A stretch of DNA of 64,000 bases from assembly GCA_949296075.1 (NCBI GenBank), contig CASFNG010000015.1, positions 1 to 64,000 of the forward strand. Reading direction: 5' to 3'. The first letter of the stretch is position 1, and the number at the start of each line of letters is the position of its first letter. This stretch comes from an uncultured Parabacteroides sp. Lineage in GTDB: Bacteria > Bacteroidota > Bacteroidia > Bacteroidales > Tannerellaceae. Positions 1-7,881 of the stretch are shown here, one piece after another. The translations under genes were made by a program, and so were the position numbers. Under the pieces are notes generated by a model. It made no database searches, was not told the origin of the DNA, and saw only the letters and a program-made list of their open reading frames with translations.

Positions 1-177
1 AGTCTTTCCTGAATATTCGGGGTTGATCACATAAAGTCCTCGCTTAAGTCTGATGATAACCCCTTGCTTTTCGAGCCAGGTTACTTTCTTATTAGCAGAC
101 TTAAGTTCCGGATATAACGATTCAATGATTGAAGTCGTTACTGGAATGGTTCCTATTTCATTTAATTGCCTGTCCAT
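1..177 (-). CDS. AbiEi-like antitoxin/regulator, N-terminal part (runs off window)
   Basis: Reading leftward from the ATG at 177-175 gives 59 residues with no stop before the window edge. The N-terminus looks like the winged-helix domain of AbiEi-family proteins (type IV toxin-antitoxin antitoxins and their stand-alone Bacteroidales relatives): a short helix pair, then the wing segment LKRGLYVINPEYSGK. A nucleotidyltransferase AbiEii partner would normally lie downstream, outside this window. It sits beside remnants of an integrase and an ATPase, which fits accessory DNA. The family call rests on the N-terminus alone. Confidence 0.55.
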   Translation of the reverse strand, partial: MDRQLNEIGTIPVTTSIIESLYPELKSANKKVTWLEKQGVIIRLKRGLYVINPEYSGKT

Positions 178-268
178 ACTGCAAATATAGCGATATTTTG
201 AACTATAAAAGAAATAATACTTCTTTTTCTATTCAAATTATTACTGCTAATACAATCTTAAGAAATAG

Positions 269-535
269 CGATTTCTGTCACATAAGTCGTCATTTGTAAC
301 AATCACTGAAATACTGATCACACAGCAACTAAACTATATTAACCTTATAGCCGGAGAAAAGACCATCAGTTCAACTGAAGTGGTGCATCGCTATCAAATC
401 TCTTCAACGACCTCAATATCCCGCTCAAAGGCTACCCTTATCAAGAATGACATATTGAATAATAAGGCCGGTGAAATCTCATTCCTGGACCCGATTTATG
501 CCTATTGGTTGAAGACTGAATACTTCGCAAAATAA
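269..535 (+). pseudogene. C-terminal remnant of an AAA ATPase (archaeal-ATPase-like)
   Basis: The frame is open from 269 to a TAA at 533-535. About 77 residues from position 305 read like the C-terminal winged-helix tail of the ATP-binding proteins common in Bacteroidales: a QLNYINLIAGE helix, a TEVVHRYQISSTTSISR recognition segment, and the end motif FLDPIYAYWLK. No Walker A or B region exists upstream; the DNA to the left is AT-rich and has stops. I infer a 5'-deleted gene left by a rearrangement. There is no start codon in a sensible place, so it is unlikely to be expressed. Confidence 0.6.
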
Positions 536-894
536 TCATAATGTGGCCCTCGGTTTCAGGGCTATTTTTGTACCTTTTCTCATCAAAAAACGGCATTTTT
601 CACAAGTTTTTGTACCGCACATTTTGATATTCAAGAAATTACACTTACTTTTACTTTCCAAAATGGAGGTACATGCCGAGAATGGTGCTAAAAATCACTA
701 ACTTACACATTCTCAGATACTTGCCAACCTGCTGGTTGTACCTTTTAGAGCGCTATACTATTGATAATCAATGATGTACACATACTGCGTCGTACTCATA
801 TATACTCATTAAAGTAAAGTCAAAATAAGGGAAGGCAAATTACTCAGGCAGGCAAACTGACGTACAAATATAGGATGCCCGTACTTGTCAGTAA

Positions 895-1029
895 GTTAGG
901 CACAGCTACGCCGTCATTCAAATTTATTTAGGCACAGCTATCTACACAGTACCAAAGATGCTGACGCATAAGCATATCACCACGACACCAATCTATGCTG
1001 ATTTGGTCAATTCCAATTCACTAAAGTAA
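895..1029 (+). pseudogene. C-terminal remnant of a tyrosine recombinase (integrase)
   Basis: The frame from 895 to the TAA at 1027-1029 encodes the end of a phage-type integrase. It has an RHSYA box matching the conserved R-H pair, then KMLTHKHITTT matching the usual KMLGHxxITTT, then PIYADLV with the catalytic tyrosine. The glycine of the GH box is replaced by threonine. Upstream, another frame gives KLTY, which may be the piece just before the R-H box, so the gene is both truncated and frameshifted. It marks a dead mobile element at the edge of the redox gene cluster. Confidence 0.7.
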
Positions 1030-1114
1030 GGAGAGACTTGTGGATCCTCTATCACGAATTCTGTAGTCGCCTCGTTTTGTTTTTCAACTAAGATAGCAAT
1101 GGATAGGCAAGACA

Positions 1115-1258
1115 ATGCCTAAGAAATACGATCTAAAAATATTTCTCCGGGAGTATACGTACCGTTATTGGGAAGACTTATACAATAGGGTCACTTCTTA
1201 TCCTATTACAAGGAAAGAAGTGGCCCAAACATTTAATTTTCAGCAGATTCCAGAATGA
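1115..1258 (+). CDS. Small hypothetical ORF (47 aa)
   Basis: An ATG at 1115 opens 47 codons rich in aromatic and basic residues (MPKKYDLKIFLREYTYRYW at the start), ending in TGA at 1256-1258. I do not recognise it. It lies between the recombinase remnant and the convergent flavodoxin gene and has no clear ribosome binding site, so it may be another fragment of mobile DNA rather than a gene. Confidence 0.25.
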   Translation: MPKKYDLKIFLREYTYRYWEDLYNRVTSYPITRKEVAQTFNFQQIPE

Positions 1259-1283
1259 TACGCAAAAATAGCGTTTTCACCGA

Positions 1284-1850
1284 CTAAAAAGCCATATCGC
1301 TGACCCAGCCTTGGATGGCATTCCGGCTTGCACCGTTCAGCAGCTTCCCGTCTCGCCAGTCCAGATCGGGATACGCTTTCCTCAATTCCCTTACACTGTT
1401 GTTTATCCCACTTCCGCCGGATGTGGCAAATGGGATGAGCGCCTTGCCTTTCAGGTCATGGCTCTCGATGAATGTATTGATAATTCTTGGGGCCTGATCC
1501 CACCAGATGGGATAGCCGATGAAAATGACATCATAGGCAGCGACATCCACTTTTGGATCTTTTAATGCCGGGCGAGCCTGCGGGTTACCCATTTCCACCG
1601 AGCTGCGCGACTGCCTGTCGTTCCAGTCAAGATCATCGGAAGTATAGGCTTGTAGCGGAACGATCTCGTACAATGTGCCGCCCGCGACCTCCGCGATCGT
1701 CCGGGCAGCCCGGGCGGTCGTGCCTGTGGCTGAAAAATACGCGACTAATGATTTGTTTTCGGTTTGCATACGTTTATCTCCTTTGTTTTGGGCACAAGCG
1801 GCAAAACCAATAGTCATTACCGCCGCCAACGTTAAAATAATCTTGTTCAT
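1284..1850 (-). CDS. Flavodoxin-family lipoprotein
   Basis: A 188-aa protein with a lipoprotein signal: MNKIILTLAAVMTIGFAAC, with the lipidated cysteine at about 19. A flavodoxin_4-type domain follows. The FMN phosphate loop is visible as YFSATGTTARAA (about residues 39-50) and the mid-domain strand as DVIFIGYPIWWDQAP. Members are FMN electron carriers or NAD(P)H-dependent reductases; here it would sit on the periplasmic side of a membrane. It is the last gene of a leftward three-gene operon, 21 bp after the decarboxylase gene. The electron partner is unknown. A related but longer flavodoxin is encoded at 6725-7783 under the same type of promoter. Confidence 0.85.
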   Translation of the reverse strand: MNKIILTLAAVMTIGFAACAQNKGDKRMQTENKSLVAYFSATGTTARAARTIAEVAGGTLYEIVPLQAYTSDDLDWNDRQSRSSVEMGNPQARPALKDPKVDVAAYDVIFIGYPIWWDQAPRIINTFIESHDLKGKALIPFATSGGSGINNSVRELRKAYPDLDWRDGKLLNGASRNAIQGWVSDMAF

Positions 1851-1871
1851 AAATCATTCATTATAAAAGTG

Positions 1872-3020
1872 TCACTTGATTTTCAATCCAGGTATAAGCG
1901 GCTTCACGTCCACCAATTCCAGTTCCTTCACCATCGAAAGCGTGCCTTGCTTGTATTTCTGGAAATGAGGCGTTTTCAGATGGCTCTCGTAGGCGGCGCA
2001 ATCGGCATAGATCTCAAGGATGGTCACCTTGTGAGGCACGTCTTTCTCGGCGGTGGCGTAAAGTGTCAGCACGCCCGGCTCCAACCGCATCGAGGCTTCG
2101 ATTTCCTCTTTCAGAAAGGCATTGTAGGCATCCAATTGAGAAGGGTCAACCGTAATCTTCGACAGGCGCACCAAGTTGTTTTCGGCAGGGACAGGCTTGG
2201 CATATTCCTCTTTGATGATGCGCAGCGCCTTGACAGCGGCAGGGAAACCGATATAAGGCAGGCACTGGATGACGGCGGCGGTCAATGTCTCGGGCGTGTT
2301 GCCCGCGTTGATGTTGCCGTGATAATGCGAATGGAGCTGGCTTTCGGCCTCCAAGGTTGTCAATATACAGTAACCCAACAACTCGCGTGTATGCAGATCG
2401 AGCGCGCCCCGACTGTATATCTCGCCAAAGAAATAATCCGTGAGGAACCGCTCCACCTCCTTGCCCATGTCGCCGGGCAGACCAGCCATCGCCGAGGCGA
2501 TCCCACCGGGATACAGTTTGTCTTGGATGTTTTTTCCCGTTTCATGGCGTGTTTTTTCCGTTACTTTACCTTGTTTTTCCAAAAACAAGGAGAAGCCCCG
2601 TTCCTTGAATACCTCATTTACCGTAGCCACGGCATTCAGCATCTTCGGAAAACCGATGAACGGTGCGGTGAGATACATCACCTCACGCAATTCCTCGGGT
2701 GTCACCCCTACGTTGAGCGCCGCCCCCGCATGGGCCTTCAGCTGCGGAAGTGTCTGCATCGTGGCAAGGGCTACGCAAGTAATCATCTCACGCTGTTTCA
2801 AACTCAGGTTCCCTGTCTGGAACACCTCTCCGAAGATAAACTTCTGAAGAATGTCCATCATCTCCGGATCCGTACCCTGCCCGGTAAGAGCCTCCCCGCC
2901 GAACAGGGTATGATAATTCTGCTTGCAAACCTCAATTCTATCCATATGATCTGTTGTTTGTGCCATCGCGGACAGGCTTCCTGCCAGCGCGAGGGCGATT
3001 ATACCTATTAGTTTTTTCAT
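1872..3020 (-). CDS. Tandem carboxymuconolactone decarboxylase domains fused to an ABM monooxygenase domain
   Basis: A 382-aa exported protein with a signal peptide ending near AMAQ (about residue 21). It has two AhpD/carboxymuconolactone-decarboxylase repeats, roughly 35-150 and 160-275. Each ends in a similar PFIGFPKML or PYIGFPAAV segment. The last 100 residues are an antibiotic-biosynthesis-monooxygenase (ABM) domain (VRLSKITVDPSQLDAY, then FQKYKQGTL). Canonical AhpD uses a CxxC; neither repeat shows one, so peroxidase activity is doubtful. ABM domains act on quinol-like aromatics without cofactors, so a role with cyclic or quinone substrates is plausible. It overlaps nothing and starts 3 bp after the upstream 70-aa gene stops. 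Confidence 0.85.
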   Translation of the reverse strand: MKKLIGIIALALAGSLSAMAQTTDHMDRIEVCKQNYHTLFGGEALTGQGTDPEMMDILQKFIFGEVFQTGNLSLKQREMITCVALATMQTLPQLKAHAGAALNVGVTPEELREVMYLTAPFIGFPKMLNAVATVNEVFKERGFSLFLEKQGKVTEKTRHETGKNIQDKLYPGGIASAMAGLPGDMGKEVERFLTDYFFGEIYSRGALDLHTRELLGYCILTTLEAESQLHSHYHGNINAGNTPETLTAAVIQCLPYIGFPAAVKALRIIKEEYAKPVPAENNLVRLSKITVDPSQLDAYNAFLKEEIEASMRLEPGVLTLYATAEKDVPHKVTILEIYADCAAYESHLKTPHFQKYKQGTLSMVKELELVDVKPLIPGLKIK

Positions 3021-3023
3021 TTG

Positions 3024-3236
3024 TTATCTTGTTTTTATGTCCGTAATCCTATCATTCCTGACCATCCCGCACAACCCTTTCAAGATCTCTACCTCGTTAG
3101 GTTCCAAAGGTACGCAAGCCTCCCTCGCGAAGAAATGGCGCAAGAGTTGTCGCGGCGTGACATGGTAGCGGGTCGCGATGAAGCAAACCGCCTCATCCGC
3201 GCACAATTCTTCCACAAATTCTGTTTTCCGTTTCAT
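3024..3236 (-). CDS. Small conserved-looking protein of unknown function (70 aa)
   Basis: First gene of the leftward operon driven by the promoter at 3259-3266, with only 3 bp between its stop and the decarboxylase start, so the two are very likely translated together. The protein is soluble: an acidic helix (FVEELCADEAVCFIATRY), a segment VTPRQLLRHFF that could be a helix-turn-helix, and a basic end. I do not recognise a family with confidence. The position suggests a small regulatory or accessory subunit, but nothing shows this directly. Confidence 0.55.
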   Translation of the reverse strand: MKRKTEFVEELCADEAVCFIATRYHVTPRQLLRHFFAREACVPLEPNEVEILKGLCGMVRNDRITDIKTR

Positions 3237-3258
3237 TGCATTCTTGTTTTATTTGATG

Positions 3259-3325
3259 CAAAAATACAGCGTAATGGGGAGGAAGATTGTATCCATAAGT
3301 AGGCAATCCGTACCATTTTTACTGA
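3259..3325 (-). promoter_or_regulatory. Promoter and tandem operator of redox operon 1
   Basis: The minus strand carries a Bacteroidetes -7 box TATTTTTG (3259-3266). Upstream are two 16-bp sites 21 bp apart: GTATCCATAAGTAGGC (3289-3304) and GTACCATTTTTACTGA (3310-3325), written on the plus strand. The second has near-copies at the same distance from the -7 boxes of operons 2 and 3. A 21-bp direct-repeat spacing next to the promoter is typical of AraC-family activators. The divergent AraC gene starts at 3391. Confidence 0.7.
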
Positions 3326-3363
3326 AATTACGGTCTGCGTAATCCTTTGTCCGCTAAATACTT

Positions 3364-3371
3364 TATCTTTG
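3364..3371 (+). promoter_or_regulatory. Promoter -7 box of the AraC regulator gene
   Basis: TATCTTTG matches the Bacteroidetes TAnnTTTG box, 19 bp before the ATG at 3391. A purine-rich AGGAAG lies just before the start codon. The shared operator lies upstream at 3289-3325, so self-regulation is possible. Confidence 0.55.
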
Positions 3372-3390
3372 TATCACTTGAACAGGAAGA

Positions 3391-4290
3391 ATGATGAGCA
3401 AGATACTGAAAGTTAGGAATGTCAATGACTATGGCCGCTACCTCGGATGTACCGACCAGCACCCGTTGGTCTGTGTCATCGACTATGCCAAGGTATCACC
3501 CGTGCGCCACAGCCTGAATGATTATGGCGTGTATGGTATCTTCTTTCACGATGAGGCGGAGATCGATCTGGCATACGGCTGCGGCAAGTATGATTACAAG
3601 AAAGGAACGGTCATCTGCGTGGCCCCCGGGCAGATAGGCGGCAAGGAAGACAACGGTGAGGAAGTGACGCTGACGGGCTGGGCCCTCCTGTTCCATCCCG
3701 ACCTGCTGCATGGCTTCCCATTGGAGAGGCGTATCAAGGATTATTCTTTTTTCGACTACCGCGTGAACGAGGCCCTGCACATGACGGATGAGGAGCACGA
3801 CATCCTGGCCTCCCTGATGCGACAGACTCGGGATGAACTCAGCAAGAAGCCGGACGAGCTTCAGAACGCTATCATCGTGGGCTATATCGAGTTGGCCCTA
3901 AACTTCTGCCAACGTTTCTACAACCGTCAGTTCATAACCCGAAAGATAGAGAATTCCGACATCCTCATCCGCTTCGACCGCCTGCTGCGCGACTATTTCG
4001 AGGAGAACTTCCAACAGACCCTCGGCCTACCTACCGTGCAGTATTGCGCCGACAAGCTGTGCATGTCGCCCAACTATTTCGGCGACGTCATCAAAAAGAC
4101 GACAGGAGACACGGCGAGCAACCACATCCGCCAGTTCGTGATCCAGCTTGCCAAGAACAACCTTGCCACCGGAGAGACCGTCTTCCAAGTGTCAGACCGC
4201 CTCGGCTTCGAGTATCCCCAGCATTTCAGCCGGATGTTCAAGAAACAGGAGGGCATCACTCCTTCGGAATATTGCCAGAGGTTGCGTTGA
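3391..4290 (+). CDS. AraC-family transcriptional regulator of the redox regulon
   Basis: A 299-aa protein with a cupin-like N-terminal sensing half (about 1-180) and a C-terminal AraC double helix-turn-helix. The first helix pair is near CADKLCMSPNYFGDVIKK. The second is near VSDRLGFEYPQHFSRMFKK, followed by the family end GITPSEY. It is divergent from operon 1 and is the only regulator among the redox operons. I infer it binds the tandem sites at 3289-3325, 7845-7881 and 13414-13450. Its 3' end overlaps the convergent amidohydrolase gene by 35 bp, so strong transcription of one may disturb the other. The inducer is unknown; aromatic or quinone-like compounds would fit the target genes. Confidence 0.9.
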   Translation: MMSKILKVRNVNDYGRYLGCTDQHPLVCVIDYAKVSPVRHSLNDYGVYGIFFHDEAEIDLAYGCGKYDYKKGTVICVAPGQIGGKEDNGEEVTLTGWALLFHPDLLHGFPLERRIKDYSFFDYRVNEALHMTDEEHDILASLMRQTRDELSKKPDELQNAIIVGYIELALNFCQRFYNRQFITRKIENSDILIRFDRLLRDYFEENFQQTLGLPTVQYCADKLCMSPNYFGDVIKKTTGDTASNHIRQFVIQLAKNNLATGETVFQVSDRLGFEYPQHFSRMFKKQEGITPSEYCQRLR

Positions 4291-5293
4291 TAAATAATCT
4301 TTCCGCATTCTTCCATAAAAACATATCCGCATATACGGAGAGTTCCTCGTCCGAAGCGAGCGTCTGTTTCAGTCGTTCAAGGTTGCCTTTCAGTACGACA
4401 TCAGGCAGATAAGGATAATCCGAACCGTAAAGGATATGGTCGGGCGTGGTAATGGTGAGCAGCGACCGCAGGACTTCGATGGTGGGACTGCCCGCCAAGT
4501 CGAAGTAGAGGTGGGACAGGTTGCCTTCCCAGTCTATCGGCCGCATATACCCCTGCACAACCATCGCCGGAAGGATAGATTTCATTCGCGGCAACGCCAA
4601 TGGCAGGAATGAGCCGCAATGGGGCACGACCACTTTCAGGTTCGGGTAGCGCACCAACACATTCCTTGCCAACATGTTCACCACGGCACGGGTGGTCTCC
4701 GCCGGATATTCGTACATCGCCAGCGGTGTGGTAGAGATAATCCCCTCCGGATAAGGCGTGGGACGGTGCGGATGGATGATGATAACGGCATTACGCTCGT
4801 TCAGTACTTCCATCAACGGGTCCAGTTCCTCGTCGCCCAAGTATTGTCCCCGGCTGTTGGTCGCCAACTTCACGCCGTCTGCTTCCAACGTATCAAGCGC
4901 ATAAATAGCTTCACGGATGGCGGCGTCCACATCGGGCAAAGGCAGGGCGGCGCAGAACCTGAACCTGCCGGGGTAGTTATGTTCCACTTTTGCCGACACT
5001 TCATTTACTTTGCGGATGCAAGCAGCACTTTCCTCTACATTGCCATAAAAAGGTTGTGGGGCAGGCATGGTCAGCACGGCGGTTCGGATGCCCGCACTGT
5101 CCATGAAGGCAATGTGTCGCTCCGCATCCCACGTGGGCAACGGGAAGGTTTCTTCCAGTTCTGCCCCGTGGGCTTTCAGCACTTCCACGTATTCGGGAAT
5201 GATGATGTGGGTGTGGACATCGACCGTCTGCGCCGATAAAGGGGCGACGGCCAATGCCATACCTAACAATCCCATAGAGATTTCTCGTTTCAT
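4256..5293 (-). CDS. Secreted amidohydrolase (amidohydrolase-2/ACMSD-like)
   Basis: A 345-aa metal-dependent TIM-barrel hydrolase with an N-terminal signal peptide (cleavage near SAQ, residue 22). Metal ligands are visible in order: HTH (H27 and H29), HPH (H174/H176), PHCG (H225) and GSDYP (D292). This is the pattern of amidohydrolase family 2, which includes aminocarboxymuconate-semialdehyde decarboxylase and gamma-resorcylate decarboxylase. A ring-cleavage or decarboxylation role beside the carboxymuconolactone-type gene is attractive but unproven. It starts 8 bp after the aldo/keto reductase gene and is last in operon 2. Confidence 0.85.
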   Translation of the reverse strand: MKREISMGLLGMALAVAPLSAQTVDVHTHIIIPEYVEVLKAHGAELEETFPLPTWDAERHIAFMDSAGIRTAVLTMPAPQPFYGNVEESAACIRKVNEVSAKVEHNYPGRFRFCAALPLPDVDAAIREAIYALDTLEADGVKLATNSRGQYLGDEELDPLMEVLNERNAVIIIHPHRPTPYPEGIISTTPLAMYEYPAETTRAVVNMLARNVLVRYPNLKVVVPHCGSFLPLALPRMKSILPAMVVQGYMRPIDWEGNLSHLYFDLAGSPTIEVLRSLLTITTPDHILYGSDYPYLPDVVLKGNLERLKQTLASDEELSVYADMFLWKNAERLFINATSGNIPKE

Positions 5294-5301
5294 TGACTAC
5301 C

Positions 5302-6249
5302 TCAAATCATGGGCATTTCCCAAGAGCCACGCGTATCAACTCCCGTTTCTTCCGCCATTGCCTCCATTTGGTTGATTTCTTCTACGGTAAGGGAAATATG
5401 CATGGCCTTCACCGCATCCTGCACTTGCGACACCTTCGTAACTCCGATAATCGGCGTTGTACCTTTGGCGATAGCCCATGCCAATGCCACTTGTGCGGGA
5501 GATATGCCATACTTCTCGCCGATGCCGCGCATCACCGTCACTAATTTCTCTATCTGAGGCAGCATCGGATTGTAGGTTTCACCGCGCTGGCTGCCCGCCG
5601 GAAGCGGATGACGCGTGTTATACTTGCCGCTCAACGCTCCCTGCTCCAGCACCATGTACGCCCAAAAGCCGATGCCGTTCTCCTTGCAGTAGTCCAAGAT
5701 GCCGGCTTTCTCCGACGAGCGATAGAGCAGACTGTAATGGTTCTGCACAGCGGACACGTGTACACCTTCCGCCGAGAGGATCTCTTCCACTCGTTCGATT
5801 TGCGCCAGATTGTGGTTTGACACACCCACACGGCGCACCTTGCCGCTCTTTACCAATGGTATGAGATAAGGCGTCCAACGCTCCACATTTGCCGGATTGT
5901 GGATCCAGTACATATCAATGTAGTCCGTGCCGAAACGCGAAAGGCTGCTATCGCACATTGCCACCACGGGGTTTATCGCTGTCTCGTCGGCTATCTGCGG
6001 GGTGAACTTGGTGGAGATAAGCACGTCCTCACGCTTGCATTCTTTGGTGAATGATGACAGGATGTTTTCCGAATCGCCCATGCCATAGACCACGGCGGAA
6101 TCCCACAGGTTCAATCCGCTCTTCATTGCCTCGTCAAATACAGGACGCAGTTCGTTCACGCCTACGTTGTTGCCAAACACTTGGTCGCCTCCGGCCATTC
6201 CTTTGCCCCACGACCATGTACCTAATGCGATTGATGGTTGCTCTTTCAT
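5302..6249 (-). CDS. Aldo/keto reductase
   Basis: A 315-aa cytosolic NADPH-dependent oxidoreductase with the full catalytic tetrad: D50 and Y55 (LWDSAVVYG), K81 (STKFTP) and H117 (YWIHNP). The C-terminal NADP-binding segment GVTKVSQVQDAV is present. The start fits the strong N-terminal motif PSIALGTWSWG. That N-terminus is important because a near-copy of it survives as a fossil at 10078-10125. It lies third in operon 2, 32 bp after the re-read end of the frameshifted ABM gene. Confidence 0.9.
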   Translation of the reverse strand: MKEQPSIALGTWSWGKGMAGGDQVFGNNVGVNELRPVFDEAMKSGLNLWDSAVVYGMGDSENILSSFTKECKREDVLISTKFTPQIADETAINPVVAMCDSSLSRFGTDYIDMYWIHNPANVERWTPYLIPLVKSGKVRRVGVSNHNLAQIERVEEILSAEGVHVSAVQNHYSLLYRSSEKAGILDYCKENGIGFWAYMVLEQGALSGKYNTRHPLPAGSQRGETYNPMLPQIEKLVTVMRGIGEKYGISPAQVALAWAIAKGTTPIIGVTKVSQVQDAVKAMHISLTVEEINQMEAMAEETGVDTRGSWEMPMI

Positions 6250-6334
6250 TTTCTGTTCTTATTTTGATTGTTACTATTATATTACTCTATAAAGTTGTTG
6301 ATTCGGTTGTCGGGATTGAGCGGTGTCTGGTCAG

Positions 6335-6721
6335 TCAGTTCCAATGACTTACCATGTGCAGCGTCCCTTGCTTGTACTTCTGGAAATGTGCGGAGGCTAT
6401 GTGCTTGTCGTATGCCTCCCGGCTCGCGTATGTTTCAAGGATGGTTATCTTGCAGGGATTCTCTTGTTCGGCGACGGCATACATGGTTAGTACACCCGGC
6501 TCGGTACGAAGGGAGGTTTCGCCTACTTCTGTTGCATATTTCGTATATTCATCGAGATATTGCGGATAGACTTCGACTTTCGACAGGCGCACAATGCCGC
6601 TTGACGTCATCTGTTGCTTGGCGCACATACCCGGCTGCGTGGACGGACGCATTTCCTTTCCAGTTCCGCCGCATAACAGCAGTCCGAACAGGAGCAATGC
6701 GGTTAATAGATTTCGTATCAT
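6335..6721 (-). CDS. ABM-domain lipoprotein (putative quinol monooxygenase), probably frameshifted at its end
   Basis: A 128-aa protein with a lipoprotein-like signal (LLLFGLLLC, Cys17) and one ABM domain (VRLSKVEVYPQYLDEY, then FQKYKQGTL). It is a close paralogue of the C-terminal domain at 1872-3020. That paralogue continues MVKELELVDVKPLIPG, but this one ends MVSHWN. Adding one A in the GTAAG near 6348-6350 would restore MVKSLELTDQTPLNP and carry the frame to a stop at 6282. I therefore infer a one-base deletion that removes about 20 residues. The core fold should survive. It starts 3 bp after the flavodoxin-cyclophilin gene. Confidence 0.75.
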   Translation of the reverse strand: MIRNLLTALLLFGLLLCGGTGKEMRPSTQPGMCAKQQMTSSGIVRLSKVEVYPQYLDEYTKYATEVGETSLRTEPGVLTMYAVAEQENPCKITILETYASREAYDKHIASAHFQKYKQGTLHMVSHWN

Positions 6722-6724
6722 AAT

Positions 6725-7783
6725 TTATTGTCTTTCAAATCTTACGTTCATACTCTCAGTTCCTTGCAACAGGCTGATGCCGTCGTCATCGATATGTCCG
6801 ATTTTGATGAGCGAATTGCTCTCCGACCAATCACGGCAGAAGATGGCGACATTGCCCCACGGCTCGTAGATGGTGATGTCGCCCGGCACGGGGTCGCAGC
6901 CGCACGGCGTGTCGTCAAGGCTGAGTTCGGGGTCGGGATAGAATATCTTTTCCACCCCGCTGTTGTAGTCCTCTAAGGTAACTTCTAGCGGCAGACGCGA
7001 GAAGAAATCACGGGCCGCACCGTTGTCTTCCATCGTGGCGGTAATGGTTTGATCGCCCACAATGATGTTGATGTTTAAGGATACAGCATCGGGCACGTCC
7101 GGCTCTTCCCGGCTTGCGCCAAGGCTTTCCAGCCATTGCGGAATGCGTGTAGCCATATTGCCCAGCGTACTTGATGTGAGCAACAGCGATTCCTCAAACA
7201 CGGCATCGGGGACAAGCGTTGCTGCATCCCTCTCGGAAGTGCCTATGCCACTGCTTCCACTGCTGGCGAAAAGGGCGATACGTTTTCCTGCCAACAAATC
7301 GGCGTGATTGTGCAGGAAGGTCTGCATCGGGGTGGCCATGTGGCTGTACCATATCGGATAGCCAATGAACACGATGTCATACTCATCGAAACCTTCCACC
7401 GATGTGGTGATGGCGGGATAGTTGCCTTGTTCTATCGCATCCAGTTCCGCCTGTGCACGATCGAGCATCGCATTGTAGTCATCCTCGTAAGGTGTTTTAG
7501 GCTCTACCATTATCATATCGCAATCCAACGTGGATTGGATAGTCTGTGCCATACGCTCGGTATTGCCTGTACGGGAACAATAGAGGATGAGGTATCTGCC
7601 ATTGCCTCCTTCTACATTTCCGCCTTCATCTTCATTTTCGTTTCCTTCATTCCCTTCTTCCCCGTCGTCTTCTCCGGGAGTAACCTGTTCCTGCCCGTCC
7701 GTCAGCGGTTCATCTTCGCTGCAAGCCGCTGTCAGCATAAGCGTTGCCAGCAGCATCAATGAGATAAAAAATAACTTTTTCAT
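6725..7783 (-). CDS. Flavodoxin plus cyclophilin-like domain lipoprotein
   Basis: A 352-aa protein when started at the ATG at 7783, where an AAAGGAT ribosome site precedes and a lipoprotein signal follows (MKKLFFISLMLLATLMLTAAC). An acidic low-complexity linker (Glu/Gly/Asn-rich, about residues 25-60) tethers a flavodoxin domain with the FMN loop YCSRTGNTERMAQ and the strand DIVFIGYPIWYSHM. The last 115 residues match the cyclophilin-like domain often fused to flavodoxins in Bacteroidales (SLNINIIVGDQTITATM, then FFSRLPLEV, then WGNVAIF). First gene of operon 2. It probably carries electrons on the periplasmic face for the ABM and CMD partners, by inference from context. Confidence 0.85.
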   Translation of the reverse strand: MKKLFFISLMLLATLMLTAACSEDEPLTDGQEQVTPGEDDGEEGNEGNENEDEGGNVEGGNGRYLILYCSRTGNTERMAQTIQSTLDCDMIMVEPKTPYEDDYNAMLDRAQAELDAIEQGNYPAITTSVEGFDEYDIVFIGYPIWYSHMATPMQTFLHNHADLLAGKRIALFASSGSSGIGTSERDAATLVPDAVFEESLLLTSSTLGNMATRIPQWLESLGASREEPDVPDAVSLNINIIVGDQTITATMEDNGAARDFFSRLPLEVTLEDYNSGVEKIFYPDPELSLDDTPCGCDPVPGDITIYEPWGNVAIFCRDWSESNSLIKIGHIDDDGISLLQGTESMNVRFERQ

Positions 7784-7814
7784 ATCCTTTAATTTATTGA
7801 TTCTTTCAATGTTG

Positions 7815-7881
7815 CAAAGATACAGCGACACAAGACGAGGCCGGATAGACATATCCTCTGCGTTTGTAACAATTTTACTGA
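7815..7881 (-). promoter_or_regulatory. Promoter and tandem operator of redox operon 2
   Basis: The -7 box TATCTTTG (minus strand, 7815-7822) lies 32 bp before the ATG at 7783. The distal operator GTAACAATTTTACTGA (7866-7881) is at exactly the same distance from the -7 box as in operons 1 and 3. A weaker proximal site ATAGACATATCCTCTG (7845-7860) sits 21 bp closer to the promoter. Confidence 0.7.

Larger units (their letters stand above)
180..1283. other. Decayed mobile-DNA region without intact genes
   Basis: About 1.1 kb of AT-rich sequence with only remnants: an ATPase tail, a recombinase tail and a 47-codon ORF. The word TTTTTGTACC occurs at 565-574 and 607-616, and a related TTGTACCTTTT at 736-746, suggesting terminal or regulatory repeats of a lost element. 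I see no tRNA and no clean attachment-site duplication. Confidence 0.5.

Noticed and set aside
1869-3011. A 380-codon plus-strand frame
   Set aside because: Mirror of the CMD-ABM gene; the minus-strand product has clear domains and a signal peptide.
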